Positions 62,876 through 64,000 of a stretch of 64,000 nt of DNA are shown here, piece after piece. The notes beneath the pieces are model-generated. The model was given only the letters and a program-made list of their open reading frames with translations, was not told the origin of the DNA and searched no databases. This DNA is from AC-32 sp038236705 (GTDB lineage: Bacteria > Actinomycetota > Thermoleophilia > Gaiellales > Gaiellaceae). How positions within the stretch are numbered: the stretch's first letter is position 1; each line of letters opens with the position of its first letter. The DNA is taken from the NCBI GenBank assembly GCA_038236705.1, contig JBBRZN010000003.1:1-64000 (forward strand), given 5' to 3'. The position numbers and the translations under genes were made by a program.

Positions 62876-63484
62876 CTACCTGCCTCGTCGCCGCCACCAG
62901 CGCACCACCTCGACCGCGGCCGTGACCGCGAGCGCGATTCCGAAGGCCAGCAGGAGGCCCTTCCAGGGGGCGTGCTCGAAGGCCTTGCCGCCGAAGTAGC
63001 CGAGCAGTGCAGCATAGGCGGCCCAGACGACGCCTGCGATCACGTCGAACGCGATGAAGCGCCGCCAGCGCATCTCCAGCCAGCCCGAGGCGAACGTGAC
63101 CACCGTCCGGCCCCCCGGGATGAAGCGCGCGACGACGATCAGCTGGCCTCCGCGCTCCTCGATCTGCCGCTCGGCCCAGCGGATTCGGGCCTGCGCTTTC
63201 TCGCCGGAGAAGACGCGCCGGCGCAGCGGAGTCTCGAAGTAGTGACCGAGAAAGTACGCGGTGTTGTCCCCGGCCACGGCACCGGCGCCCCCCGCGAGGA
63301 TGATGAGCGACAGGTGCATGTCGCCCGCGCTGGCGAGCACGCCTGCGGTGATCACCGTCGTCTCGCTCGGAACCAGCGGGAAGAGCACGTCGGCGAAGGC
63401 CAGGCCAAAGACCAACAGGTACGACCACCACTCGCCGGACAGCTGGTTGGCAAGCCCGTTCAGCAATCGACCATCGGATCGCAC
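62876..63484 (-). CDS. DedA family membrane protein
   Basis: A 202-residue protein. FADVLFPLVPSETTVITAGVLASAG and GDNTAYFLGHYFETPLRRRVF are DedA motifs, with the key VARFIPGGRTVVTFASGW segment. DedA proteins move undecaprenyl phosphate or phospholipids across the membrane in some bacteria. Start 63484, divergent from the threonine-aldolase-like gene (27 nt). Gap of 109 nt to the antiporter gene with no visible feature. Confidence 0.9.
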   Translation of the reverse strand: MRSDGRLLNGLANQLSGEWWSYLLVFGLAFADVLFPLVPSETTVITAGVLASAGDMHLSLIILAGGAGAVAGDNTAYFLGHYFETPLRRRVFSGEKAQARIRWAERQIEERGGQLIVVARFIPGGRTVVTFASGWLEMRWRRFIAFDVIAGVVWAAYAALLGYFGGKAFEHAPWKGLLLAFGIALAVTAAVEVVRWWRRRGR

Positions 63485-63511
63485 ACTAATGCGCCCGCGT
63501 ACGCTGCCGGT

Positions 63512-64000
63512 ATGGCTGAGGGTCGCGATCAGGGTGAGGTCTGGGCTAAGAGCGAGCGTTCCGTCGGCGCGCCGAACCCGCGTGACCGCAACCCACGGGC
63601 GACGCTCCTGGCCCTAGCCGAGCGCGCGCCCTCGGTAGAGGAAATCGATCACTACGGCGAGGGCGGTCTCGCCGAGCGCCTCGAAGCGCGGATCGCGGAG
63701 CTGCTGGGCAAGGAGGCGGCGGTTTGGATGCCGTCGGGCACGATGGCGCAGCAAATCGCGCTTCGCCTCCATTCGGAGCGCAGTGGAACCAACGGGGTCG
63801 CGTTCCACCCGCTCTGCCACCTCGAGGAGCACGAGGAACGCGCCTACGAGGTGCTGCACGGGCTGAAGGCCCAGCTGCTCGGCTCACGCGACCGGCTCAT
63901 CACGGCCTCCGACCTCGACGAGCTCGAACAACCGGTCGCGGCGGTGCTGCTCGAGCTGCCGGAACGCGAGCTCGGCGGGCTGCTTCCGGCCTGGGACGAC
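63512..64000 (+). CDS. Threonine aldolase-like PLP enzyme, partial
   Basis: ATG 63512 opens a frame that runs off the window edge (163 codons, no stop). YGEGGLAERLEARIAELLGKEAAVWMPSGTMAQQIALR is the cofactor-domain start of threonine aldolases and other fold-type I beta-eliminating lyases; FHPLCHLEEHEERAYEVL follows. The PLP Lys is beyond the edge. The first ~35 residues (RSVGAPNPRDRNPRATLLAL) are an extension or linker. Confidence 0.85.
   Translation, partial: MAEGRDQGEVWAKSERSVGAPNPRDRNPRATLLALAERAPSVEEIDHYGEGGLAERLEARIAELLGKEAAVWMPSGTMAQQIALRLHSERSGTNGVAFHPLCHLEEHEERAYEVLHGLKAQLLGSRDRLITASDLDELEQPVAAVLLELPERELGGLLPAWDD

Overview
The window is GC-rich, densely packed DNA with many GTG/TTG starts, ATGA-type overlaps and apparently leaderless genes. 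Gene content points to an actinobacterium: a PPi-type phosphofructokinase, a deoC-ALDH-ALDH cluster, a DgkA-PAP2 fusion, F420/PPOX-type and NrtR-type genes, and ABC ATPases with an AbrB-like linker. Together with two complete branched-chain amino acid (Liv) ABC systems this suggests a deep-branching member such as Thermoleophilia. The class is inference. No phage, IS element, CRISPR array or rRNA was seen, so this looks like core chromosome. No gene-free stretch exceeds 300 bases.

Layout. 1-4.9 kb: polA (cut by the left edge), a GNAT enzyme and a LarA-like protein, ending in a triplicated gene end/terminator. 4.9-10.3 kb: the first Liv system (livJ-H-M-G-F, minus strand). 10.4-11.6 kb: a broken tRNA-Leu fragment, an intact tRNA-Leu(CAA) and phosphofructokinase. 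11.6-24.3 kb, minus strand: a GT39-like membrane protein, a degenerate TrpC-like protein, two ALDHs, deoC, era, cdd, dgkA-PAP2, ybeY, phoH, yqeY, a HIT protein, prmA, dnaJ, hrcA. 24.3-34.9 kb: hemW, lepA, murJ, rpsT (plus strand), holA, comEC, comEA, leuS. 35-41 kb: a cupin, an EamA exporter and a second Liv system. 41-51 kb: a DUF255 protein, GNAT, PLP decarboxylase, HMG-CoA-lyase-like, PPOX protein, sialidase-like/MoaD pair, DUF1801 and a NiaP-like/NrtR-like divergent pair. 51-64 kb: a sulfite-oxidase-family protein, a large MacB/FtsX-type ABC exporter, malate synthase, a cluster of tiny membrane/zinc proteins, an NlpC/P60 hydrolase, a KhtTU-like K+/H+ antiporter, DedA and a threonine-aldolase-like gene cut by the right edge.

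The most interesting content is non-coding. (1) An element of about 85-100 nt recurs in four intergenic spots (13.6, 17.9, 20.4, 28.9 kb). It ends in three direct repeats phased at exactly 11 bp. A fifth site at 32.46 kb keeps the phased part. (2) A perfect palindrome lies inside the polA coding sequence and recurs at 41.1 kb, where it supplies a stop codon. (3) leuS has an attenuator-like leader: a 6-residue ORF with two tandem Leu codons followed by an intrinsic terminator. (4) A second palindrome family interrupts a tRNA-Leu fragment at 10.4 kb and recurs at 57.27 kb. (5) A nested inverted-repeat structure fills the rpsT/holA gap.

Functionally, the window joins amino acid uptake (two Liv systems), translation and ribosome maturation (era, ybeY, lepA, prmA, rpsT, leuS), protein folding (dnaJ, hrcA), envelope assembly (murJ, dgkA-PAP2, NlpC/P60), competence (comEA/EC next to holA) and central carbon metabolism (phosphofructokinase, malate synthase, deoC).
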